NCBI GenBank assembly: GCA_958295985.1
Contig: OY282432.1
Location: 62,001 to 126,000 of the forward strand
Source: an uncultured Candidatus Binatia bacterium
GTDB lineage: Bacteria > Desulfobacterota > Binatia > UBA9968 > JAJDTQ01
DNA: 64,000 nt
Reading direction: 5' to 3'
Program-made: the position numbers and the translations under genes
The notes under the pieces: generated by a model
Databases searched by the model: none
What the model was told of the DNA's origin: nothing
What the model saw: the letters and a program-made list of their open reading frames with translations, nothing else
Part shown: positions 18,999 to 28,014 of the stretch, in pieces
How the letters are laid out: each line of letters begins with the position of its first letter
How positions within the stretch are numbered: position 1 is the stretch's first letter

Positions 18999-20978
18999 AT
19001 GCGCCTGAAGAAGATCACAATCTCCGGTTTTCGCTGCTTCGGTCCGTCATCGGTCAACTGCCATCTAGCGGGTAAGTTGACCGCCGTGGTTGGGCCAAAT
19101 TCATCAGGCAAGACGGCGCTTCTTCACGCTCTTTCCAAGCTATTCGGAGTGTCGCGAAGCCAGCGTACCCTCCACCGTTCCGATTTCCACCTCCCGTCCG
19201 GCGTGGATCCGGAGGATAGATCGTCGCGAGAGCTCTTCATCGACGTGCTAATCGAGTTCCCCGAGCTCGTTGAAGGGGACGCCACTCCCGAAACGATTGC
19301 TCCGTCATTTCGACACATGCTGATCGAAGGACCCGAAAAGGCGCCGGTCTGCCGTATGCGCTTGGAGGCTCAATGGGACGATGACGGAACCGTCGAAGGT
19401 GAGGTTGTCCAAGAGCTGTATTGGGTGGATACGCTTGCATCCGAGCCCTCAAAGGACAAGAAGCACAAGGTCTCAGCGGCCGATCGAGGGCTTATTCAAC
19501 TGATCTACACACCTGCCAGCCGCGACCCGCGGACCCAGATTCGGGACACTACTGGCGCACTGGCGGCCCGCCTGTTGCGCGCTATCAAATGGTCTGAAGA
19601 CACCCAAGAGACGATCGAGAACACGAGCGAAACGTTGAGTAACGCCTTTGAAGACGAAGAAGCGATTAAGGCAATCGGGAGCGCGCTCCGCAAACGATGG
19701 TCGGCGCTCCATGACGAAGTGGTGGATACGCATCCAAAGCTCAGTCTCATGAGCCGACGGTTTGAAGAGGTTGTCGGTCGTATCAACGTCATTTTCCAAC
19801 AAGGACCCAATGGCTTTGAGCGGGGGCTGGAGGCGCTAAGCGACGGACAGCAATCCCTTCTCTACTTCGCCCTTGCCGCTGCGGTGTTCGACTTGGAACG
19901 GCTGGTCGTGGCCGGCAAGGTGGAAGGTTTCCGGGCAGACGAACTGCGAATCCCAGCACTTACGGTCCTTGCTCTGGAGGAACCGGAGAACCATCTCTCT
20001 CCCTACTACTTGGCGCGGATCATCCGTCAAATCCGCTCATTGGTGAAGGGTGGCCGAGCGCAGGCGGTCGTCACGAGTCACTCACCCGCCGTCCTTGGCC
20101 GGGTGTTCCCGGATGAAGTCCGATACTGCCGTCGCAACCAGGATACCGGAGTTTCCAGCATCAAGTCGATAAAGATGCCCGCGCGCAACGAGGAAGCGTC
20201 CAAGTTCATGCATGGTGCGATGCTGGCATTTCCCGAGCTGTATTTCGCCAGATTTGTACTGCTTGTCGAAGGTGATTCCGAACGTATCGTGCTTCCCCGG
20301 TTGGCGAAGGCAATGGATCTGCTGATCGATCCCGCCTTTGTCGCGATCGTTCCTCTTGGCGGACGTCATGTCCAGCATTTCTGGCGCCTGTTGAGTCAAC
20401 TGAAGATTCCATACGCCACACTCCTTGACCTCGACCTAGGCCGCAGAGGAGGCGGATTCGGGCGCGTGAAGACCGCCATACAGCGTCTGCTCGATGTCGA
20501 TGTGCCCAAAGAGAAGTTGCTTGACCGCGATGATGGAACTCTGCTTTCCGACGATAATCTTCAAGAAATGCACAAGTGGCAGGAACCCAAAGACGTGGAG
20601 AACCTCATGAATTGGGTGGAGAGACTCCAACCCTATGATGTGTTCTTTTCTTCACCGCTCGATTTCGATCTGATGATGCTTGAGGCGTTCCCTGATGCCT
20701 ATATGGCTCTTGTTCCACCTAACAGGAGATCGAAGAAAAAGGGCGACGAGGCTGCCGTAGCTGTGTTGGGCACGAACAGACCGGGACTTGCTCTTTACGG
20801 TAGAGAGTTCTCGTCGTTTCGCGATCATTTCCCTGCCTACCGCTATCACTTCCTTACGCACAGCAAGCCGGCTACACACATGGCTGCGATGGCACAAATG
20901 GACAGTCAAATGATACTCCAGCAGCTACCTGAAACGATAAAAGTGGTTCTGAATCACGTTGCCGAGAACGTGAGGTAG
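18999..20978 (+). CDS. gajA: Gabija-like GajA: OLD-family ATPase/TOPRIM nuclease
   Basis: A 659-residue OLD-family endonuclease. The N-terminal ABC-type ATPase has Walker A GPNSSGKT at 32-39 and a Walker B/signature region LEEPENHLSP near 325, followed by AVVTSHSPAVLGR. The TOPRIM nuclease begins LLVEGDSERIVLP near 420 and continues YATLLDLDLG. Its stop is 2 bp before a UvrD-like helicase gene. That pair is the class 2 OLD arrangement, which corresponds to the Gabija anti-phage system, in which GajA nicks DNA when nucleotides are depleted and GajB assists. It is somewhat longer than the type GajA. It is intact, with AT-richer codon use than the core, and sits among broken mobile genes. Confidence 0.82.
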   Translation: MRLKKITISGFRCFGPSSVNCHLAGKLTAVVGPNSSGKTALLHALSKLFGVSRSQRTLHRSDFHLPSGVDPEDRSSRELFIDVLIEFPELVEGDATPETIAPSFRHMLIEGPEKAPVCRMRLEAQWDDDGTVEGEVVQELYWVDTLASEPSKDKKHKVSAADRGLIQLIYTPASRDPRTQIRDTTGALAARLLRAIKWSEDTQETIENTSETLSNAFEDEEAIKAIGSALRKRWSALHDEVVDTHPKLSLMSRRFEEVVGRINVIFQQGPNGFERGLEALSDGQQSLLYFALAAAVFDLERLVVAGKVEGFRADELRIPALTVLALEEPENHLSPYYLARIIRQIRSLVKGGRAQAVVTSHSPAVLGRVFPDEVRYCRRNQDTGVSSIKSIKMPARNEEASKFMHGAMLAFPELYFARFVLLVEGDSERIVLPRLAKAMDLLIDPAFVAIVPLGGRHVQHFWRLLSQLKIPYATLLDLDLGRRGGGFGRVKTAIQRLLDVDVPKEKLLDRDDGTLLSDDNLQEMHKWQEPKDVENLMNWVERLQPYDVFFSSPLDFDLMMLEAFPDAYMALVPPNRRSKKKGDEAAVAVLGTNRPGLALYGREFSSFRDHFPAYRYHFLTHSKPATHMAAMAQMDSQMILQQLPETIKVVLNHVAENVR

Positions 20979-20980
20979 GA

Positions 20981-22885
20981 ATGACTGCGTTGGTGTCGCG
21001 CTTGGTTCATGCCAAGGACTGGCAGCCAATCGACGTTGAGGAGTTGGAGCCCAACGCTTTAGACGTGGTGCGTTCGACTGATAACCGGTCGGTAGTCGCC
21101 GGTCCAGGAGCGGGAAAGACCGAGCTCCTTGCTCAGCGCGCTTCCTACCTTCTTCAAACGGGGACCTCGCCCTCACCACGCCGCATTCTAGCCATCAGCT
21201 TCAAGCGTGATGCAGCAACGAATCTGGCGGCTCGTGTCAGACTGCGGTGCCACCGAGATCATGCCGGTCGGTTCGACTCCCTGACGTTCGACGCATTCGC
21301 GAAGGGCTTGGTTGATCGGTTCGGTCAGGCTCTGCCGGACGTTTGGCGCCCAAAAGCAAACTACCGAATCATGATGCCCAACCTCCAGAAGTACAACGGC
21401 TTTCTTCGAGACCTCGGGGAACCACCTTCACAGGTTGGAGGACGCGCCGACATTATGGCGTTGAATACCCGCACGTTCGAACGAATTCACCTGATCGGTC
21501 AACCGTTACCCGTCGATGGCCGGTCGGGCCCCACAGCCGCCGATTGGGCTGCGGAACAGTTCTGGCATTCGGCACTACATGAGGGAAATACAACCGACCT
21601 AAGCTTTCCCATGATCGGACGGCTGGCGGAGTTGATGCTACGACTGAATCCGTTTGCACGCGACATGCTAAGGCTCACTTACTCACACCTGTTCATGGAT
21701 GAATTCCAGGACACGACACAAGTTCAGTATGACCTTGTCAAAGCCATCTTTCTCGGATCGGGTACGGTCGTCACTGCCGTGGGAGACGTCAAGCAGCAGA
21801 TCATGCGGTGGGCGAACGCTATCGACGCTCCGTTTGATCTTCTGGAAGCGGATTTTGAAGCGAAATCCACACAGCTATTCAACAACTACCGATCTTCTCC
21901 GGAGCTGACCCGAGTGCAACACATCCTGGCTCGCGCGCTTGACGCCGACGCTGCCAATCCCGTATCCAAGACGAAAGGAACGATTGAAGGTGATAGTTGC
22001 GCGATATGGAATGTTTCGAGTCCGGAAGTCGAAGCGGCGCAACTTGCAGATCATGTAGTGGATTCGATGGTAGAGAATGATCTTGCTCCGCGTGATTTTG
22101 TGCTTCTTGTGCGTCAGAAAGCTGCCGACTATGCGAACACACTGGAACCAGTATTCGCCAAGAGAGGGCTCGCGATATGCAATGAAGCGGCGTACACGGG
22201 CTCCATAACCCTCCAGGATTTGCTGACCGAGGAAGTGTCGCGTGCGCTTGTACGCGTCCTGCGCGTCGCCTCGAGCGATCGTGCTGGTGCTTGTTGGAGC
22301 GAGTGCCAACAGGCGTTGTCTTCGCTCCGGGGGGCGGACCCCGATGATGATACAGCACAAGCACGTCTATCCCGTGAGCTTGATTATTTTATCAACCAGT
22401 TACGAAGTTCGTATCCCGAGCCCGTCCGCAGAGAAGACCATGTTCAAGCAGTCGTAGCGACTGTTTACGACTTTCTCGATCGCGACCGCCTCATTTTTGC
22501 GCACCCCGCCTATCGGCAGGGCGACTGGTTCGACAGAGTCATCGAGGGGGCCACCAAGCACCTCTGCGAGAGCGCTGCCGATGCGAATGATTGGACAGAA
22601 GCACTTGATGTCTATGAAGGAAAACATGCCATTCCGCTGATGACTATCCACAAGAGCAAGGGTCTAGAATATCACACAGTGATATTCATTGGCCTTGACG
22701 ATCAGGCTTGGTGGAGTTTTACAAATGATCCTGTAGAGGGAACAGCAGGATTTTTTGTGGCCTTTTCGCGTGCCAAGCAACGTGTGGTGTTTACGTACTG
22801 TCCGAGTCGTGGAAGCAGAAAGAAGGTCGCCCCGCTCTACGGCCTGTTGAAGTCGGCTGGGGTCAAGTCGGTCAACCTCGGCTGA
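20981..22885 (+). CDS. gajB: Gabija-like GajB: UvrD/Rep-family helicase
   Basis: A 634-residue superfamily 1A helicase. Walker A AGPGAGKT is at about 40-47. Motif II is FMDEFQDT near 237, motif III GDVKQQIMRWA, motif IV NNYRSSPELT, motif V MTIHKSKGLEYHTVIF and motif VI VAFSRAKQR. All motifs are intact, so ATPase and translocase activity is expected. It starts 2 bp after the gajA stop and is presumably translated with it. The pair is recognised by gene context; a stand-alone helicase call would be UvrD-like. The type GajB is shorter, so this belongs to a longer branch. Confidence 0.82.
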   Translation: MTALVSRLVHAKDWQPIDVEELEPNALDVVRSTDNRSVVAGPGAGKTELLAQRASYLLQTGTSPSPRRILAISFKRDAATNLAARVRLRCHRDHAGRFDSLTFDAFAKGLVDRFGQALPDVWRPKANYRIMMPNLQKYNGFLRDLGEPPSQVGGRADIMALNTRTFERIHLIGQPLPVDGRSGPTAADWAAEQFWHSALHEGNTTDLSFPMIGRLAELMLRLNPFARDMLRLTYSHLFMDEFQDTTQVQYDLVKAIFLGSGTVVTAVGDVKQQIMRWANAIDAPFDLLEADFEAKSTQLFNNYRSSPELTRVQHILARALDADAANPVSKTKGTIEGDSCAIWNVSSPEVEAAQLADHVVDSMVENDLAPRDFVLLVRQKAADYANTLEPVFAKRGLAICNEAAYTGSITLQDLLTEEVSRALVRVLRVASSDRAGACWSECQQALSSLRGADPDDDTAQARLSRELDYFINQLRSSYPEPVRREDHVQAVVATVYDFLDRDRLIFAHPAYRQGDWFDRVIEGATKHLCESAADANDWTEALDVYEGKHAIPLMTIHKSKGLEYHTVIFIGLDDQAWWSFTNDPVEGTAGFFVAFSRAKQRVVFTYCPSRGSRKKVAPLYGLLKSAGVKSVNLG

Positions 22886-23135
22886 AGCACTATTTGCTCT
22901 GTGTGATGTGCGAAGTGCCAGACTTGCGCGCACGCGGAAAATGAATAGCCTCTGTTTGCGATTCATGCGTTGCCAGGCAAGGATTCTGTCGCCATCTACG
23001 AACGCGACACGTTGCGTTCGTAGTATCACAATGGATGCGCTGGTGTTCGTCGGATCCCGTGTGACGACATCTTGGACCTGAAGCTTACGCATTTGTGGTT
23101 CGACGGATCCAGTTGGTCCCGGGATCCGGAACCGG

Positions 23136-23434
23136 TCAGATCGACTCGCCGGGCATATCTGGCACGACAGAGGAGATTTTGAGGCGGATCTGCTGGACCT
23201 CCTCGCCGCATCCGGCGGCGATCATGTCGCAGCCATGGCCTAGGCCGTGAACATGCTTGAGCGAAGCAGGCGGATTTCGTGCTCAGTGCGAGGCCATTCC
23301 CGATGGTCGAGTGCCTCGACGGCAAGTTCGACGAGGAGCTGGTTTGGCGTGGTCCCGTGTTCAATCGCGAGCGATTCGATGCGCCGACAATGCTCCTCAT
23401 TGATCCGGACATGTCTGGCGATTGTCTTCGGCAT
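23136..23434 (-). pseudogene. Broken ribbon-helix-helix protein gene
   Basis: The intact part (ATG 23434, GGAGA upstream) reads MPKTIARHVRINEEHCRRIE, then a helix region TPNQLLVELAVEALDHREWP, and stops at TAG 23240 after RSSMFTA. Relatives I recall continue QxxARDMIAAGxExEIxxIRxxISxVVPD. The DNA just beyond, in a shifted phase, encodes CDMIAAGCGEEVQQIRLKIS and then SVVPDMPGES to TGA at 23136. So a CAG-to-TAG change and a one-base loss seem to have broken it. If the first 64 residues are still made they could fold as a short RHH protein. Confidence 0.6.
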
Positions 23435-23913
23435 GGCAGACTGTCTCCACTGGCTCGGTCCGGCTGAGGCCGATTCTCGTCATGAATCGTATCCGTTTCG
23501 CGCCGGGTTGTGCGCGGATCCCTCTCCGATTCAGTCGGGACGCCGCAGATTCCACGCACACCGTGGAGCGACCGGAATGCGCCCTTTCACGGTAGAGCGC
23601 AAGTCTGTCGTGGGCGCATCTGCGACACAGGCAACGGCCAAAACAGTCGCCGACAGCTATTATGCTTAGAAATATCAATCTGGTGGGAAGGCGACTAAAG
23701 TGGTCGCTGCCGTTTCCGGCACGACAGGACGTTGATTTGGCCAGATTCATCGTCGCCGGTCGCAGTCCTGCGCGGTCATGGCGAGCGTGCGCCCTAGGTG
23801 CATGGGGTGTGAGAACAGAAACCGCTCAGCGGTGAGGCTGGCACGGGTGAGATGCACGACCAGTCGGGCCATCGGGGCCGGAGACTTCGGGGGAGGGCAG
23901 AGTCGTCACGGGC
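23435..23913. other. Intergenic stretch with no gene seen
   Basis: About 480 bases between the broken RHH gene and the broken integrase. Short frames on both strands lack start signals and family likeness. No tRNA-like cloverleaf, direct repeat pair or operator was recognised. Confidence 0.4.
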
Positions 23914-24780
23914 TGCCGGGCGACGCCGTCGAGCACCGCCACCAGCGGCCGGGTCAGCGGCACCACGCGCGGACCCGCCTTGGCGTCCCTCAATCTCAGC
24001 TCCCCCGCCGTGCGGTCCACATCGTCCCAACGCAACGTCAGGATCTCCGAACGCCGGCATCCAGTCAGCAGCAGCAAGCGGATCGCTGCGATTGCGGACG
24101 GCCACACCGAGCCGTTCGCCTCCACGTCTCTCAATGCACGGCCCAGGCGCCAGAACTCCTCCGGCGTCAGAAACCGCTCGCGCGTGCGTGTCTTGTAGCG
24201 GCGCACCGACCAGCACGGGTTCCGTCCAGGCGGGATCCGCTCCCACGCCTCGGCCAGCGAGAACATCTTCGAGAGGATGTCGATCGCCGCATTGGCCATC
24301 GTGGGCGTATCGCGAAGCTGGTGATGGAGCGCCGCAATCTCGTTGCGCCCGCGCGCCGACGGCCAGCGCGCCCATCGCCGGCAAAACGTGCCTGTCAAGC
24401 ACGAACCGATACCTCTCGGCGGTGCTCGGCTTGCAATGCACCAGGACATGGGCGCGCAGGTAGCGCTCGGCGAGAGCGGCCAAGGTGAGCTCGGGCTCGG
24501 ATGGTGCGGGCACGGGAGATTCACCGCGCTAGATGAGGTCGATGACGACGGCCGCGCGCTTCCTCGCCTCGTCGGCTGACAGCGCGCCGTGGCGCCCGAG
24601 GGTCACCCGCTTCGGTCCGGCCGGTCTCCGCGACTGCACCACGTAGACCTTGCGGTCCGTGGCGTGGACTCGCACCCCGAAGCCAGCCAAGTCCCGGTCC
24701 CAGAAGACGCTATCCTTGGTCTCGACGGTGAGCGCATCGACGGTCCGCTTGGTGAGCCTGGGCTCGCTTCGTCTGGGCAT
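23914..24780 (-). pseudogene. Tyrosine integrase (DUF4102/P4 type), multiply broken
   Basis: From ATG 24780 the sequence reads MPRRSEPRLTKRTVDALTVE and RDLAGFGVRV, the Arm-binding (DUF4102) domain of P4/island integrases. It meets an in-frame TAG at 24529-24531. The same frame then continues with the core-binding segment LTLAALAERYLRAHVLVHCK until about 24350, where a frameshift occurs. The shifted frame gives NEIAALHHQLRDTPTMANAA and the catalytic-domain start LLLLTGCRRSEILTLRWDDV, with the first catalytic Arg. Likeness stops at LDGVAR near 23916, before the HxxR and Tyr boxes. One nonsense codon, one frameshift and a C-terminal truncation make it dead. It marks the island as formerly mobile. 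Confidence 0.82.
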
Positions 24781-25005
24781 GGCGCCTCCCCGCAGGACGT
24801 TTCGGCGCCGGAGGGTGCGGAGAATCCGTAATCAAACCGCACACAACAGGCATCGAATCGGCGCGTATTGGAACGCAAACGTGACGGGGATGAATAATAT
24901 AAGTGTTTATGACGTCACGGCGTACCCCTCTGTCGTGTCACTGACGGAGATGCGGATTCTTATCCCGGTTTTCTGGACCCCTTCACGTCGCTGCCCACGT
25001 TAAAT

Positions 25006-26976
25006 CTAACCTTCACCCTCACCCGGGGGCGGCGCCGTGAGGAGTTGCACGGCCCTGTCCAGGTCCGCGTGGCTCCCGAGCAGCACCAGGATGTCGCTCG
25101 GCCTTAGCGGGTAGTCCATGGGCGGACTCTCCACCGACACCCCCTCCCGGACCAGCGCGAGGACGCTGGTCCTGCCCTGAAAGTGGTCCTTCAACTCCCC
25201 GATGGTATAGTGCGCCCCGGGGGCATCCTCCTGCACCAGGAACGTATCGGCCGTGGCGCCGGTGAGAAACTGGCTGAACCGGGCCAGACTCTTGCCCTCC
25301 AGTCTCAGGCCGCGCAACATGCCGTAGCCTTCCCGGCGCACCAGCTCCACTTGCAGGCTGATGACGTTGCGCGGAACGTGGTACTCTTGCAGGACCCGCG
25401 CGAAGATCTCCACCGAGGTCTCGAACTCCTCCGGTATGACCTCATTGGCGCCGAGGCGGGTGAGGCGGGGGATCTCGGCCACGTACCGCGTGCGGACAAT
25501 GACGTAGAGATCGGGATTCAACCGCCGCGCGTGCCAGACGATGCGCGACGTCGCCATCGGGTCGCTGATGGCCACCACCAGCACGCGCGCCCGCGCCACG
25601 CCCATCCCCGCGAGAACCGCGGGACGCGTGGCGTCGCCGAAGTCGATCTTCTCGCCCTCGTCTCGGACCCGTCGCGCCACCTCCGGGTTCAGGTCCAGTA
25701 TCCTGTGAGGGATGTCCACCTCCCGCAGGACCCGGGCCAGGTTCCGCCCGTTGAGCCCGTAGCCCACGATGAGGACGTGCCCGGTCATGTCTCCGGCGGA
25801 CGGCGCTTCGGCCGCGTGGCCGCGGTCCAGCGCGAACCCCAGCCGCCCCCCGCCGAGGATCAGCAGGGGCGTTGCCAGCATGCTGAGGATCGAGGTGGCG
25901 AGAAAGAGCTGTTCCTGATCCGGCGAGAGGAGCTCGAACGCGCCGCCCATGCGAGCCAGGATGAGCGAGAACTCGCCCACCTGGGCCAGCGCCAGACCCA
26001 GCAGCAGTCCAAGCCGGAACGAACGCTGCAGGAACGAAAAGATGGCGGTGATCAGGCCCCCCTTGACGAGCACCAGCAGGAGCCATGCGGCGCCGATCAG
26101 GGAAAATTCGTTGCCGACGAAGGCAAGGTCCACCTGCATCCCGATGGAGATGAAGAAGATGCCCGCGAAACTGTCCCGCAGCGGGTGGATGTCGGCGATC
26201 ACCTGATGGCTGTACTCCGAATCGGATATCAGGAGACCGGCCACGAATGCCCCGAGCGCCAGCGAGATGCCGGACTGGAAGGCCAGCCAGGCGGTGCCGA
26301 GACAGATGAGCAGCACGAACAGGACGAAGATCTCCTGGTTCCGCAGCCGCGCCACCTGATGGAGGAACCAGGGCACGATGAAGCGCGAAGCGGTGAAGAT
26401 GAGGGCCACGGCCAGCACGGACTTTCCCACCGTGAGGCCCACGACCTGAAGGGAGAACGCCTCGGTCTCGCCCAGCACCGGCACCGACAGCATCATCGGC
26501 ACGGCGATGATGTCCTGCAGCAGCAACGTACCCACCGCGAGACGGCCGTGAAGGGCTGACAGCTCGCCGCGGTCGCTGTAGATCTTGAGCACGATGGCCG
26601 TGCTGCTGAGGGACGCGAGCATGCCGAAGAAGAAGCTGATCCGGACGGGATAGCCCAGGTGAACGCCGGCCGCGGTCACCGCCAGGGCGGTCAGGGCCAC
26701 CTGCAGGGATCCTCCCGCGATGATCAATCCCTTCACCGAAAGGAACCGCTCGAAGGAGAACTCCAGGCCGATGGAAAAGAGCAGCAACACGATGCCGATC
26801 TCCGCCAACAGCTCGATCTCGGCCCCGTGGCCGATGACGCCGAAGCCGTGGGGTCCCATGGCCACACCCACCGCCAGAAAGCCGATGACCGTGGGGAGCC
26901 TCAGCTTGTGGAAGGCAAAGACCGTGGCCACCGTAAGGGCCAGGACGGTCACGAGACTCGTGAGAACGTTGAGCAT
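25006..26976 (-). CDS. kefB: Kef-type CPA2 monovalent cation:proton antiporter
   Basis: A 656-residue membrane protein. The first 380 or so residues hold about twelve hydrophobic segments of the Na+/H+ exchanger fold (LPTVIGFLAVGVAMGPHGFG, LLLFSIGLEFSF). A cytoplasmic TrkA-N/RCK nucleotide-binding domain follows at about 405-525 (GHVLIVGYGLNGRNLARVL), then a TrkA-C domain from about 570. This is the KefB/KefC/YbaL architecture, which exports K+ (or Na+) in exchange for H+ under stress. Which of these names applies is not certain, and no ancillary KefF/KefG gene is adjacent. High GC again, so this is the first core gene right of the island. Confidence 0.9.
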   Translation of the reverse strand: MLNVLTSLVTVLALTVATVFAFHKLRLPTVIGFLAVGVAMGPHGFGVIGHGAEIELLAEIGIVLLLFSIGLEFSFERFLSVKGLIIAGGSLQVALTALAVTAAGVHLGYPVRISFFFGMLASLSSTAIVLKIYSDRGELSALHGRLAVGTLLLQDIIAVPMMLSVPVLGETEAFSLQVVGLTVGKSVLAVALIFTASRFIVPWFLHQVARLRNQEIFVLFVLLICLGTAWLAFQSGISLALGAFVAGLLISDSEYSHQVIADIHPLRDSFAGIFFISIGMQVDLAFVGNEFSLIGAAWLLLVLVKGGLITAIFSFLQRSFRLGLLLGLALAQVGEFSLILARMGGAFELLSPDQEQLFLATSILSMLATPLLILGGGRLGFALDRGHAAEAPSAGDMTGHVLIVGYGLNGRNLARVLREVDIPHRILDLNPEVARRVRDEGEKIDFGDATRPAVLAGMGVARARVLVVAISDPMATSRIVWHARRLNPDLYVIVRTRYVAEIPRLTRLGANEVIPEEFETSVEIFARVLQEYHVPRNVISLQVELVRREGYGMLRGLRLEGKSLARFSQFLTGATADTFLVQEDAPGAHYTIGELKDHFQGRTSVLALVREGVSVESPPMDYPLRPSDILVLLGSHADLDRAVQLLTAPPPGEGEG

Positions 26977-27088
26977 GCCGCGTCCCGTATCGAAGCCTGC
27001 GCGCCTGCTGGAACCGAAGTTCGTGTCTGGAGGTGCGAGCGGATGGACTGACCGCGCCGGGTATTGAGTTCCCAGGGCCTTTCCATCG

Positions 27089-27152
27089 TCACCCTGAGCA
27101 GAGCGAAGGGTCCCCCCGCCGTAGCCGAGATTCTTCGCTCCGCTCGGAATGA
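27089..27152. repeat. Dispersed imperfect-palindrome repeat
   Basis: The left arm TCACCCTGAGCAGAGCGAAG and the right arm TTCTTCGCTCCGCTCGGAAT(GA) are imperfect reverse complements separated by about 20 bases. This form of intergenic repeat is common in many environmental genomes. It fills the centre of the 272-bp gap between the kef gene and ppgK. Confidence 0.6.
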
Positions 27153-27248
27153 CAGGTTTGGCGGGACCTTGGAAAAACCCTGGTTGAATTCCACGTGTGT
27201 TTCAATGATGATAGACGATTAGCGACTGTATGAATAGCAACCGAGGGG

Positions 27249-28001
27249 ATGATGATCGAGGAAAACAGGGTCATGGGCATCGACATCGGCGGCACTGGAG
27301 TCAAGGCCGCGCTGGTGGACACCCAAACCGGACGGATGACGACGGAACGTGTACGGCTGCCCACGCCCCAACCGGCAACGCCCGCGGCGGTCATGGAAGA
27401 CATCGAGGAGCTGCGGCGACAACTGCAATGGCGGGGAACGGTGGGTTGCGGCTTCCCGGGCCTGGTGAAGAGCGGCCGGGTCCAGCGGGCTCCGAATCTC
27501 GATTCATCCTGGATCGGCTATGACCTGGCTGACCAACTCCGCGTCCAACTGGGGGCGCCGCTGGTGGCCATCGGCAACGATGCCGATGCCGCGGGACTGG
27601 CGGAGTTCCGGTTCGGCGCCGGCCAGGGCGTGACCGGAACCGTGCTGGTCATCACTCTGGGAACCGGCGTCGGATCCGCGGTCTTCCGTGACGGCGTCCT
27701 CCTGCCCGACACCGAGCTCGGCCATCTCGAAATGCGCGGCAAGTTGGCGGAGAAGCGGGCCGCCGCCAGCATGCGCACGAACCGGGGCCTGAGTTGGAAG
27801 AAGTGGGCGAAGCGGCTCAACGACTACCTCGTCCACGTGGAGTACCTGCTCGGCGTGGACCTGTTCATCATCGGCGGAGGGCTCAGCAAGAAACCCGAGA
27901 AGTTCTTCCCTTACCTCCGGGATGTCGGCTGCCGGGTGGAAGCCGCGCGCCTCGGAAACGCCGCCGGCATCATCGGCGCGGCCATGTTCCCGCGGCGCTG
28001 A
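27249..28001 (+). CDS. ppgK: Polyphosphate glucokinase
   Basis: A 250-residue ROK-fold kinase that phosphorylates glucose using polyphosphate (or ATP). The phosphate motif is GIDIGGTGVKAAL. LITLGTGVGSAVFRDG and TELGHLEMRGKLAEKRAAAS are the PpgK hallmarks, as is LSWKKWAKRLNDYL, which general ROK kinases lack. IIGGGLSKK closes the adenosine site. GAGGGG lies directly before the tandem ATGs at 27249/27252; an in-frame ATG at 27276 is another possible start. Polyphosphate kinase in the same window makes the phosphate donor. It is convergent with the CHAD gene, 13 bp apart. Confidence 0.88.
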   Translation: MMIEENRVMGIDIGGTGVKAALVDTQTGRMTTERVRLPTPQPATPAAVMEDIEELRRQLQWRGTVGCGFPGLVKSGRVQRAPNLDSSWIGYDLADQLRVQLGAPLVAIGNDADAAGLAEFRFGAGQGVTGTVLVITLGTGVGSAVFRDGVLLPDTELGHLEMRGKLAEKRAAASMRTNRGLSWKKWAKRLNDYLVHVEYLLGVDLFIIGGGLSKKPEKFFPYLRDVGCRVEAARLGNAAGIIGAAMFPRR

Positions 28002-28014
28002 CTCTGACAAGCTC

